Source: an uncultured Sulfurovum sp.
GTDB taxonomy: Bacteria; Campylobacterota; Campylobacteria; Campylobacterales; Sulfurovaceae
Reading direction: 5' to 3'
DNA length: 64,000 nucleotides
Assembly (NCBI GenBank): GCA_902727855.1
Contig: CACVAS010000036.1
Coordinates: 62,001-126,000, forward strand
The translations under genes were made by a program, and so were the position numbers. The notes beneath the pieces were generated by a model. It worked only from the letters and a program-made list of their open reading frames with translations. It was not told where the DNA came from and made no database searches. This document shows, piece after piece, positions 44,959 to 52,973 of this stretch. Positions within the stretch are counted from its first letter, which is position 1; each line of letters opens with the position of its first letter.

Positions 44959-45554
44959 ACATAAATAGCTTTGCTACTATTTTTCTCTTAGCTTTGGTAT
45001 CTACCCAACCAGCACTGGCACATAGCCCCATACAAGGTATAGGTGATTTTTACAATGGTCTTTTACATCCTATTTTAGTGCCAGCCCATCTACTACTGTT
45101 AGTGGCGATTGGTTTCTTTGGAGGGCAACAAGGGCTAGATAGGGTTAAACCCGTATTAGGTATGTTTACTTTAGCCACTGTCGCAGGGCTCATCATTGCA
45201 TGGTTTTCCATCAGCATTGAATTCGAAATTTTTATTTTGATTTTATCTGCTGTTATAGGCTTATTAATCGTCATAAAGCCCAAAGTTTCATTATTTTGGT
45301 GCGGGCTTATAGCCCTACTAGCTGGTTTCCTCCTAGGCATAGATTCTGCCCAAGAGGCACTTTCGGGTAAAGATAAATTGGTTACTTTATTTGGCACTAG
45401 CATCGGAATAAACCTCTTGGCTCTTTACTCAATCGGGTTTGCCGATTATTTCAACAAAAAAGCATGGCAACAAATTGGCATACGTATCATAGGGTCTTGG
45501 GTTTCCGCAAGCGCGTTACTGGTTCTAGCGTTATCTTTTTCATCCCAAGCCTAA
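44955..45554 (+). CDS. HupE/UreJ-family protein, divergent second copy
   Basis: 199 residues with a signal-like start and six hydrophobic segments. The first motif is His-Pro-Ile-Leu-Val-Pro-Ala-His, so the Asp that precedes the second His in copy 1 is missing. The pair therefore may form a two-component (hetero-oligomeric) transporter rather than two equal pumps. Translationally coupled to copy 1. Confidence 0.78.
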   Translation: MNINSFATIFLLALVSTQPALAHSPIQGIGDFYNGLLHPILVPAHLLLLVAIGFFGGQQGLDRVKPVLGMFTLATVAGLIIAWFSISIEFEIFILILSAVIGLLIVIKPKVSLFWCGLIALLAGFLLGIDSAQEALSGKDKLVTLFGTSIGINLLALYSIGFADYFNKKAWQQIGIRIIGSWVSASALLVLALSFSSQA

Positions 45555-45610
45555 AGAAGCAGAAGGCGCTTTAAGATCAGACAAGACTTTACAAATCATT
45601 AGAAAAAAGT

Positions 45611-45637
45611 TATACTTGTACAATATGTTGAACATAT
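45611..45637 (+). promoter_or_regulatory. Promoter/operator of yefM-yoeB
   Basis: TATACT (45611-45616) could be the -10. Two palindromes follow: TTGTACAA (45616-45623), containing the TGTACA core known for YefM operators, and ATATGTTGAACATAT (45623-45637). GGAG lies before the ATG at 45649. The -35 is unclear. Confidence 0.6.
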
Positions 45638-45648
45638 AAGGAGTCTCT

Positions 45649-45903
45649 ATGACTGTAGTCAATTATACAGAAGCCCGTAACAATTTTAAGTCCATTCTTG
45701 ACAATGTTGTCAATGATGCGGACTATACCATCATCAACAGACGTGATGCTGAAGATGCTGTAGTCATGTCTCTTGAATATTTCAATGCCATGCAAGAGAC
45801 TCTACACCTACTCAAATCTCCTGCGAATGTTGCACACTTAGAAAAGTCTATAACCCAATACAAAGCAGGAAAAGCAGAAAGTCATAAGCTACTAGATGAG
45901 TAA
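45649..45903 (+). CDS. yefM: Phd/YefM-family antitoxin
   Basis: 84 residues. Thr-Glu-Ala-Arg-Asn-Asn-Phe near the start and Arg-Asp-Ala-Glu-Asp-Ala-Val-Val-Met-Ser near 37 fit YefM. It is the DNA-binding antitoxin. It overlaps yoeB by 8 bases. The upstream palindromes are its probable operator. Confidence 0.9.
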   Translation: MTVVNYTEARNNFKSILDNVVNDADYTIINRRDAEDAVVMSLEYFNAMQETLHLLKSPANVAHLEKSITQYKAGKAESHKLLDE

Positions 45904-46159
45904 ACTACTACTCACTTGGACAGCAGAGGCATGGAAAGACTACCTCCACTGGCAAACACAAGCTAAAAAGACCTTAAAACGTATCAATAAACTCATCGAA
46001 GCAACGTTACGTGACCCATTTGAAGGCATAGGCAAACCTGAGGCATTAAAGGAGAATTTATCTGGTTTTCACTCACGACGCATAGATGATACACATCGTT
46101 TGGTCTATGCAGTGGAAGCAACACAAATTGTCATCATCTCATGTAGACATCATTATTAG
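45896..46159 (+). CDS. yoeB: YoeB-type mRNA interferase toxin
   Basis: 87 residues, the normal YoeB size. Trp-Lys-Asp-Tyr near residue 13, Gly-Lys-Pro-Glu-Ala-Leu-Lys near 45, Arg-Leu-Val-Tyr near 68 and the terminal Arg-His-His-Tyr are YoeB hallmarks (His/Tyr at the end are catalytic). It cleaves mRNA at ribosomes. It lies beside the hupE pair. Confidence 0.92.
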   Translation: MSKLLLTWTAEAWKDYLHWQTQAKKTLKRINKLIEATLRDPFEGIGKPEALKENLSGFHSRRIDDTHRLVYAVEATQIVIISCRHHY

Positions 46160-46179
46160 CCAATGCCACAACCATTTTT

Positions 46180-46272
46180 GGTGTTGTGAGGACACAACAC
46201 CCTACATTCTCTCATGCAACCAAAATGTATTTCACACAATTTAGCTGTAGGGTGTTGTCTCCCGACAACACC
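46180..46272. repeat. Paired GTAGGG hairpin element
   Basis: Two 27-base arms, 46180-46206 and 46246-46272, are inverted copies with 24 matches. Each arm is itself a hairpin (GTGTTGT/ACAACAC) next to a CCCTAC end. The spacer is 39 bases. It sits between yoeB and the ATPase pair; MITE-like, but no coding. Confidence 0.65.
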
Positions 46273-46388
46273 TTCTAACCCCAATACGCGACTTAATACT
46301 AAATTTTTATTTATTCAAGACTAAAAAGTTCAATATTTTCAATCTAGACACTTGTTCTTTCTATGTTTTGTTAAATATATTAGTTTAT

Positions 46389-46907
46389 TTATTTCAATAA
46401 ATCAAAAAGGGTCTGTTCTCCTTTTTGGATATTAGAAACCCTTCTATACTCATATATGCTTTTAAGTAATTTATCTATATCAGAAAAATAATCTTTGACA
46501 AAATCATAATTTTTTACTTTACTAAACTTTAATTTCATTTTGCAAAATTCGCTTGGTTTCATTTTAGATTTATTAAATTCATTATATTTATCTTCATGAA
46601 AAATAATTAACATTTCAATTTCAGGAGCAGTAATAATATTAATTACATCAATTTTATCTACATATGCTTTACTCAAATTGAAATTTTCTCTCCTCGAATC
46701 CAATATTCTTAATACAGTTATTTTTTCTTTAAACCCTTTTCTTAAATAGGTTTTCTCAAAATTTTTAGCACTTCTACACCGAATTATCTCTTCTTCCAGT
46801 AATTGTTCAGTTTTAAAAACAAGCTCATTAGAATCTAATAGTAACTCCATTATAGCTTGCTCTGCAGAACCTTCACAAATACATGCTACATAGCCATCTA
46901 AATTCAT
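46389..46907 (-). CDS. Toprim-like small protein of ATPase pair (candidate defence)
   Basis: 172 residues. Cys-Glu-Gly-Ser-Ala-Glu-Gln near residue 11 resembles the Glu-Gly-x-x-Glu start of Toprim/RloB-like folds, and Thr-Ala-Pro-Glu-Ile-Glu-Met-Leu later fits the second acidic site. No metal cysteine motif. The gene starts 2 bases after the ATPase stop, so the two form one unit. Genes of this pairing are often antiphage systems, but the exact family is unknown. Confidence 0.6.
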   Translation of the reverse strand: MNLDGYVACICEGSAEQAIMELLLDSNELVFKTEQLLEEEIIRCRSAKNFEKTYLRKGFKEKITVLRILDSRRENFNLSKAYVDKIDVINIITAPEIEMLIIFHEDKYNEFNKSKMKPSEFCKMKLKFSKVKNYDFVKDYFSDIDKLLKSIYEYRRVSNIQKGEQTLFDLLK

Positions 46908-46909
46908 AA

Positions 46910-48079
46910 TTATTCACCAAATTTAATTAGTGCTTTTTTAAAATCTATAAAAGATTCATAGGCTGGTACAGTACCTTGTAAATATCCACTTTGATATACT
47001 TCACTTTTTTTGATATCATTACGTTTCAATATATTAGAAAGATTATCAACACTAATTCCACCATTATTTCTTGTGATGTAAATATTATCATTTCTTTCGA
47101 ATTCATCCAATAATTCAGGATAATGTGTAGATAATAAAATAACAGCACCTTTTTTATTTACTTTATGATTCATAAAAAACCTAACTAATGTAGCTGCAAG
47201 TTCTTTATTAAAATGATTTTCAATCTCATCAATAATTAAATACCCACCTTTAGCTAAGACTATCATGGCATTAATAAAGACATTAATTCCTTTTATTGTT
47301 CCAGATGATAAATATTTTTCCAATTCAACTGGTGAGTTCATTAAAATTTCTTCTTTATCTTTAAATTTCAACCTGATTTCAATATCTTTCTCTTCTTTTT
47401 CAATATCAGATTTCAAATATTCAATACTTGAATCTAAAAATGTTATCAATTCCTGTGGAAAATCCCCTAAAACCCTAATAAAATTTATATTAGTCCAATT
47501 AATTAAATCCTCAAAATAAATTTGGGTATGGTTCTTTTTATTCAAAGATATCATAATACTAACATCATCAGGTAAGTACTCTTCATCACCTTTTCTTATT
47601 TGAATTGGTTTTAAATCTACAAAGTCAAATGTACTTTTTTTTGTTTTAATACTTTTGATACTTTTACTCCATAATTGCTCATTTTCAATAACAAATTTAT
47701 TTTCAATTTTATCACTAAATTCATTTATTATTATTGTTGTTTTTAACCTATATATAGAGTCTGATAATATACTAAAATAAATATCAAAAACAATTCTATC
47801 TTTTCCTATTAAACCATTTAATATATCATTGTTTTTTATGTTACTTATAGATTTATTATTAAGCATTTCAATTACGAAAGAAATCACTTTTAGTGTTGTT
47901 GTTTTACCTGATGCATTAATTCCAACAAATGCGATTGCATTGTTCTGGTGAATTTGTGGGGATATTTTATATAGCATTTCACTTTTATCATTTCTAACAC
48001 GTTGTGTAGTAGTAAAATCAATTACCAAATCATTAGGAAACAATTTAAGACCACTTGCCATTATTTTTAATATTTTCAT
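46910..48079 (-). CDS. AAA/SMC-like ATPase (candidate defence)
   Basis: 389 residues from ATG 48079, which follows AAAGGAG; a start at 48109 would add 10 residues. Walker A Gly-Ile-Asn-Ala-Ser-Gly-Lys-Thr-Thr lies near residue 56, Walker B in Leu-Ile-Ile-Asp-Glu-Ile-Glu-Asn near 305, and Ser-Thr-His-Tyr-Pro-Glu near 345, typical of the AAA_21/OLD-type ATPase class seen in phage defence. It is very AT-rich. With the Toprim-like partner it resembles ATPase-Toprim systems (PARIS, Gabija), but proteins are shorter and not identical in layout. Confidence 0.75.
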   Translation of the reverse strand: MKILKIMASGLKLFPNDLVIDFTTTQRVRNDKSEMLYKISPQIHQNNAIAFVGINASGKTTTLKVISFVIEMLNNKSISNIKNNDILNGLIGKDRIVFDIYFSILSDSIYRLKTTIIINEFSDKIENKFVIENEQLWSKSIKSIKTKKSTFDFVDLKPIQIRKGDEEYLPDDVSIMISLNKKNHTQIYFEDLINWTNINFIRVLGDFPQELITFLDSSIEYLKSDIEKEEKDIEIRLKFKDKEEILMNSPVELEKYLSSGTIKGINVFINAMIVLAKGGYLIIDEIENHFNKELAATLVRFFMNHKVNKKGAVILLSTHYPELLDEFERNDNIYITRNNGGISVDNLSNILKRNDIKKSEVYQSGYLQGTVPAYESFIDFKKALIKFGE

Positions 48080-48146
48080 AACTTCCAAATCTCCTTTTAA
48101 CACACACAATAAGTAATTAATCTTAGTAATAATATATCATATAAAC

Positions 48147-48194
48147 AAAAAAAGTAATCTTAAAACGTACAACATGTTTTAAAATTACTTTTTT
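48147..48194 (-). terminator. Long hairpin downstream of hypF
   Basis: Inverted arms AAAAAAGTAAT/ATTACTTTTTT with inner TTAAAAC/GTTTTAA make an almost continuous 18-bp stem, T-tailed on both strands. It lies between hypF and the ATPase gene and should stop hydABCDE-hypF transcription. Confidence 0.6.
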
Positions 48195-48284
48195 AAAAAT
48201 CAGGGAATTATGTCTATTAAAAGAACAACACACTCAGTTTCAAAACCTTATAGAATATATAATGTTTCTAATCTTTCTTAAAAA

Positions 48285-50552
48285 TCAAGAACTATCTAAA
48301 AAATATGCCACCTGCCCAAGAGCAACCCCTCCATCATTCGGAGGAATAGCATTGGAGATGACAGCCTCAGGAAATCTCTTAAGTACAAGACCCAAAAGCA
48401 CCCTATTTTGAAACACGCCACCACTGAGAACCATAGGTAAATCATACGGCTCATATACCTTAACTATCATCTCTACTAAAGTATGGAAAAACTTTGAGGT
48501 AGAGACAGTAGTATCTGTCTCAGAGAGCATCGCTTCTACTATAGGTAAGATGTTTATCTTCCCCTCTTCCATGCTAAAGTCATAATGCTCTTGCACACTA
48601 CCATCGTACAGCTCTTCAAGGAGCATACCACTCTCCCCCTCAAAGCTCATCACTTGTATGACACCTAGCAGTGAAGCTACGGCATCAAAGAGTCTTCCTA
48701 CCGAGGAGCTTAGTGGTGCATTAAGTCCTTTTTGCCATGCGAGGTAGTGGGTTTTGAGTTCTACATTATTAAAAGCTTGTATAGTTGCATTACCTGATAG
48801 GTGACTGAGCTTGTCGAAGTCCAATACCTCTTCACCATAGAGGTCAAACAGCAAAGAAAGTGCCACACGTCTTGGCTCTTTGATGGCTTTGGCACCGCCT
48901 AGTAGTTTGAAGTACTTAAGATGTGCCACACGTTCAAACCCAGTGTAGTCACACACCATAAACTCACCACCCCACAAGTTTCCATCGTCTCCATACCCAG
49001 TACCATCAAATACCACACCAAACACTTTACCTCTAAGTTTTTTTTCTGCCATCACACCTAAGATATGCGCATAGTGGTGTTGTACTTCGACACGCTCAGT
49101 CGCCGGTGTAGTATTAGGTTCCTGATCCTGTCGAAGGATGGCATACTTTGTACTCTCATAGTTTGGGTGTTTATCATGGGCTATAAGCGTTGGGTTAAAA
49201 CTGTAGATGCGTTCAAGAGACTCTATGTTCTTTCTAAAGTATTCTATTGACTCTATGGAGTCCAAGTCTCCAATGTGAGGAGAGAGGATGACTTGATTAT
49301 CAAACCCTATGGCTACCGTACTCTTTTGGTTGGCACCCAAGGCTAGTACATGTTCACTCAGTGGCTTTGCTAGGCTGATACTAGCAGGGGCATACCCTCT
49401 TGCACGACGTAAGATGACTTCTTGACCCCCCACCACCATCACCACTGAGTCATCACACCCATTGACTATGACGCGGTTGTGCGCTAACACATAGTCATAC
49501 ACTCCTTGGAGTTTCTCTAAAGATTCTAGGTTGGTACAGATGGGTTCGTCCGTCACGTTCGCAGACGTAGCAACCAGTGGTCTTTGAAGTTCATCTAAAA
49601 GTAATAGATGTAGTGGTGTGTAGGGAAGGAAGAGTCCTAACCTAGAAATATTGGGGGCAATCTGTAGGGGCAATCCCTCGTGGTTGCCCTTGGATTGCAA
49701 CAAAACAATTGGTCTCTCTTTAGAAGTCAATAACCTCTCTTCATGTTGAGAAAGCTCAGCAAATTTCCCAGCCATCTGTATGTCTCTGACCATCACGGCA
49801 AAAGGTTTACTTGGTCTTCTTTTTCTTTGGCGAAGTGTTTCTATAGCCTCTGCATTGGTAGCATCACACATGAGGTGGTAACCGCCTACCCCTTTCACTG
49901 CTACAATGTTACCTTCTTTGAGTAGCTCTGCAACTTTTTCTACTCCTCTAGGTTTTTCTAGCACATTGCCTTGGTTATCTCGTAGTTCTAGTGTAGGACC
50001 ACACTCATAACACCCTATGGGTTGTGCATGGTAGCGTCTGTCTAGTGGATTAGAGTACTCCTCTTTACACACCTCACACATCTTAAAAAACTTCATAGAG
50101 GTATGTACCCTGTCATAAGGAAGGTCGTAGATGATAGAGTAACGTACCCCACATTGTGTACAAGTTATAAATGGATATTTATAGCGTCGATTGGTCGGGT
50201 CAAAAAGTTCTTCTTCACACTGGCTACATACACTCACATCTGGTGGGATGCGTACAGTCACTTCTCCTTCATCTTCAGTGCTGATGATCTGAAAGTCATC
50301 AAAAGAGATGGTGTCTATCTGTGTGGTGGTTAGTTTGTCTATACTTGCAAGTGGGGGAAGTTCTTCTTTGATGGCTAGTACAAATGTCTCTAACAGGGTC
50401 TCTGTGGTGGTGATGACTATCTCTACGCCATGGGTGCCATTAAGTACGGTACCTTTAAGTGCATATCTGCCTGCCAGTGTGTAGATGAAAGGACGAAATC
50501 CTACACCTTGTACGGTGCCTTCCATGCATATCTTATAAGTAGAAGGTTCCAT
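48285..50552 (-). CDS. hypF: Carbamoyltransferase HypF with repeat-encoded segments
   Basis: 755 residues. Order: acylphosphatase domain (1-90; Gly-Val-Gly-Phe-Arg-Pro near 18), HypF zinc fingers (CxxC pairs about 109-175), YrdC-like domain (about 200-390), Kae1-like carbamoyltransferase (about 395-755) with Val-Gln-His-His-Tyr-Ala-His metal residues and Ser-Gly-Gly-Val-Phe-Gln-Asn. It carbamoylates HypE from carbamoyl phosphate. Odd: three stretches of its coding DNA match dispersed repeats (48803-48822, 49085-49141, 49664-49689) and encode small insertions; the reading frame stays open. It is the last gene after hydE. Confidence 0.93.
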   Translation of the reverse strand: MEPSTYKICMEGTVQGVGFRPFIYTLAGRYALKGTVLNGTHGVEIVITTTETLLETFVLAIKEELPPLASIDKLTTTQIDTISFDDFQIISTEDEGEVTVRIPPDVSVCSQCEEELFDPTNRRYKYPFITCTQCGVRYSIIYDLPYDRVHTSMKFFKMCEVCKEEYSNPLDRRYHAQPIGCYECGPTLELRDNQGNVLEKPRGVEKVAELLKEGNIVAVKGVGGYHLMCDATNAEAIETLRQRKRRPSKPFAVMVRDIQMAGKFAELSQHEERLLTSKERPIVLLQSKGNHEGLPLQIAPNISRLGLFLPYTPLHLLLLDELQRPLVATSANVTDEPICTNLESLEKLQGVYDYVLAHNRVIVNGCDDSVVMVVGGQEVILRRARGYAPASISLAKPLSEHVLALGANQKSTVAIGFDNQVILSPHIGDLDSIESIEYFRKNIESLERIYSFNPTLIAHDKHPNYESTKYAILRQDQEPNTTPATERVEVQHHYAHILGVMAEKKLRGKVFGVVFDGTGYGDDGNLWGGEFMVCDYTGFERVAHLKYFKLLGGAKAIKEPRRVALSLLFDLYGEEVLDFDKLSHLSGNATIQAFNNVELKTHYLAWQKGLNAPLSSSVGRLFDAVASLLGVIQVMSFEGESGMLLEELYDGSVQEHYDFSMEEGKINILPIVEAMLSETDTTVSTSKFFHTLVEMIVKVYEPYDLPMVLSGGVFQNRVLLGLVLKRFPEAVISNAIPPNDGGVALGQVAYFLDSS
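48803..48822. repeat. TTCGACA/TCAG palindromic repeat half inside hypF
   Basis: Reads TTCGACAAGCTCAG on the coding strand and encodes Phe-Asp-Lys-Leu-Ser. Related halves are at 49085-49106 and 49121-49141. Such TTCGACA..TCAG sequences are, from memory, a frequent dispersed repeat in other bacterial genomes. Confidence 0.5.
49085..49141. repeat. Inverted TTCGACA/TCAG repeat pair inside hypF
   Basis: Two 15-base arms (CTTCGACACGCTCAG and the inverse CTGATCCTGTCGAAG; 13 of 15 match when inverted) flank about 21 bases. On the coding strand the pair encodes a segment from about Leu-Arg-Gln-Asp-Gln to Ala-Thr-Glu-Arg-Val-Glu, just before the metal-binding His-His-Tyr-Ala-His of the Kae1 domain. 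Confidence 0.65.
49664..49689. repeat. GTAGGG-type hairpin repeat inside hypF
   Basis: GTAGGG, stem GGGCAA/TTGCCC plus CC/GG with a short loop: the same plan as 2629-2654. Read on the coding strand it encodes about nine residues (Gly-Asn-His-Glu-Gly-Leu-Pro-Leu) in the YrdC-like domain of HypF without breaking the frame. Confidence 0.6.
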
Positions 50553-50632
50553 GTACTACATTCTCCTTGCCAATGGGAAGTTCTTATTCACCCATAGCTT
50601 GTATTCTACCATACACAGACAAATTGCAATAT

Positions 50633-52444
50633 TTATACTTCACTACCAAGGGTTATGGCTCCCAATGTAACATTGGCACCATCCACACTCAAACGCTCAT
50701 TTCTATAGATAGGATAGTTCACACTCAACGCATTGTAGGTACGCATGAGTAGCTGACGGTTTTCAAAGAGTCCACCACTGAGCGTGACCCCTTCTGTACC
50801 AATATTTGCATCAGCATCTTCTGCCTGTTGTGCTAAGAAATCGGCCAAAGAGTCTATAAATCCAAAACTTAAAAGATAATCATCAAGTCCAGCAAGCTTA
50901 AAACTCATGGCTGAACGAATGGCAAGCCGACTATCTAACTGGTATCCTTCTTCAGTAGCAATGACCTTATAGTCAATACGTGGCCCAGATTTCCCTCCAA
51001 ATTCTATGGCAGTGGCTTCTAGTACTTCACAAGATTTCATAGCATCATCACCCTCGTAAAGTCCTATGAATGAAGCAGCCATCGCCCAAACCTTAGTGAC
51101 ATCAGAGATATCTGTATGATGAATAAACTGTTGTCTTTCTATCTTTTCATAAAGTTCAGGAAAAGCATTTTTAAAGTTTTGAACTAACCGTGTTCCCCCT
51201 TCATCCATACCTTCAATAGCTCTTAACATATCACGTTGTTGGATGATATCTTCATCCCTAAAAAGCACCATCGGTGTATACCCTATCTTTTTTGAAAAAG
51301 AAAAGATATGTGACTGATACGCACGGCTAAGGTGTATACCACACAAAGATTTACCCTCTAGTTGATGTTCCACTACAACAGAACGCTGAGCTGCATGGGC
51401 CGATTCAAAAGATATGGCATTTTTTTCTTGTATTTTTTCACTGTTGGCAACATAACGAATAAAAGGTTTATCTTTTAAGTCAATGTTTCTATCTACATGT
51501 AATCCATGGCTATTTCCAAAGGCTTGAAAAGCATCATATGCACAAAATGAAGGGTTTTTCAAGCGCATAGAAACATGACATGGCAACATGTCACGCCCTT
51601 GTTTGATAATAAGATGCTCTTCTAACGCAGATGCCACACGAAGTGTCGGTATTTTATCACTAAAGACAGCATCGATACCTTTATTTTTGAGAGCTATAGA
51701 AAATGCTAAAGTGATCTTGTCATCAGGAAAAAAGAGTGGATAAAAAGGATCTTCAAGTTCTTGTTCCACGCGAAACATTAACTTAGGTTTTAAACGTATG
51801 GAGGGTTTTTCTACCATCATTAAAGCATCTAACTCTCCTTGGGTAATAAGAAAGTTTTTAGATAACTCTGTAGGGTTACAATACAAAACCCCTTCTAGTT
51901 CAACTGTTTTTTCATCTAATAGCGAAAAATGTCTTACTCCATTATACGTAGGAAGTGTGATTTCACCTTGCTTGATTAAAACCTCTGCTGCTTGATTAAA
52001 AAATGTTTCTGCTGTTGATGCAACAATATTGGTTACTGAGATGAGTTCTTTTAAACTAAGTGATGTACCACTAAACCCACAAACATTACATGGATTAAAA
52101 GGATTAAGTGAAGATACAACATGCTCTTGACATTCAGGACAGTAAGGCACTTTAAAAGGAGTAGAAGCATCTAATAGTTGTAAAACTACTTTTTCTTCAT
52201 CCTCTTCTTTATCTACCGCTTCTATCTTATAATCTTTTAAAAAAAGTGATTGTGGCACAAGTGAAGATATTTGCTCTGCCAGTGTTTCAAGCGTAGGCTG
52301 ATCTCCAGAAGCTTCTATCGTATACGTATGTCCCTCACTATAAAGACGAAGAGAAGTGTCAGAGCTCTCTTCAATACGTTTTAACAGCCGTGTAAAAAGT
52401 CCATTGTCATGGATGTATTCAAATTTAAACGCTATATGCATCAA
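50633..52444 (-). CDS. hydE: HydE hydrogenase accessory protein, HypF-like
   Basis: 603 residues, the fifth hyd gene as in Wolinella and H. pylori, where hydE is needed for active enzyme. Seen: a zinc-finger pair (Cys-Pro-Glu-Cys and Cys-Asn-Val-Cys near residues 101-119), a stretch like the HypF YrdC region (Glu-Lys-Pro-Ser-Ile), and a Kae1-like end with Ser-Gly-Gly-Leu-Phe-Glu-Asn, parallel to HypF. It lacks the acylphosphatase head and the His-His-Tyr-Ala-His metal site, so it is a degenerate HypF paralogue and probably non-catalytic. It overlaps hydD by 20 bases. Confidence 0.85.
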   Translation of the reverse strand: MMHIAFKFEYIHDNGLFTRLLKRIEESSDTSLRLYSEGHTYTIEASGDQPTLETLAEQISSLVPQSLFLKDYKIEAVDKEEDEEKVVLQLLDASTPFKVPYCPECQEHVVSSLNPFNPCNVCGFSGTSLSLKELISVTNIVASTAETFFNQAAEVLIKQGEITLPTYNGVRHFSLLDEKTVELEGVLYCNPTELSKNFLITQGELDALMMVEKPSIRLKPKLMFRVEQELEDPFYPLFFPDDKITLAFSIALKNKGIDAVFSDKIPTLRVASALEEHLIIKQGRDMLPCHVSMRLKNPSFCAYDAFQAFGNSHGLHVDRNIDLKDKPFIRYVANSEKIQEKNAISFESAHAAQRSVVVEHQLEGKSLCGIHLSRAYQSHIFSFSKKIGYTPMVLFRDEDIIQQRDMLRAIEGMDEGGTRLVQNFKNAFPELYEKIERQQFIHHTDISDVTKVWAMAASFIGLYEGDDAMKSCEVLEATAIEFGGKSGPRIDYKVIATEEGYQLDSRLAIRSAMSFKLAGLDDYLLSFGFIDSLADFLAQQAEDADANIGTEGVTLSGGLFENRQLLMRTYNALSVNYPIYRNERLSVDGANVTLGAITLGSEV

Positions 52445-52973
52445 GTGCCCTAAATGAATTTGGAAGAATCGCTTGCATATCTATCTCAGCTTTTTTCATG
52501 GCTTTAATGTTTAGCGTTTGCAAATAATCTAAAAGTGTTTGCTCCATGAGTGGGACAGCCTCTGCCACACCCTCAGAAAGGGAAAACTCTGTAGCCTCTA
52601 TGACTGTAGGAACCACACCCATAATCATCGTAGAAGGACGGTCACCTGCTAAATCCATCATATTGAGTGTTTGTAACATCTCAACTTCATGGGCACTCCC
52701 TTGCCAATCTACCGCGTCAGGCACAGCGTCAAAGTCAAAAAAATAGACTTCTCCTGCGTTCACACCTTTAGCATTAATGGTATCAATAATTATAAGATGG
52801 TCATACCCCACAATGATAGGAATAAGTCTCTGTGCCAGTGTACCACCATCGACTATGTCAATATCATGTTCTCCCTTAAAGTCATACTTTTCACCCATAT
52901 ACTTGATGAAATGCACACCAATGCCTTCATCTCCAAAAAGAAGATTACCAATACCTAGGACTAATATTTTCAC
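52425..52973 (-). CDS. hydD: Hydrogenase large-subunit endopeptidase HydD
   Basis: 182 residues of the HyaD/HybD family. Gly-Ile-Gly-Asn-Leu near the start and the nickel-sensing Glu/Asp residues (Glu17 in Gly-Asp-Glu-Gly-Ile-Gly; Asp near 63 in Ile-Ile-Asp-Thr) are in place. It removes the C-terminal tail of HydB after nickel insertion. The ATG overlaps hydC by 4 bases. Confidence 0.93.
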   Translation of the reverse strand: MKILVLGIGNLLFGDEGIGVHFIKYMGEKYDFKGEHDIDIVDGGTLAQRLIPIIVGYDHLIIIDTINAKGVNAGEVYFFDFDAVPDAVDWQGSAHEVEMLQTLNMMDLAGDRPSTMIMGVVPTVIEATEFSLSEGVAEAVPLMEQTLLDYLQTLNIKAMKKAEIDMQAILPNSFRALDAYSV

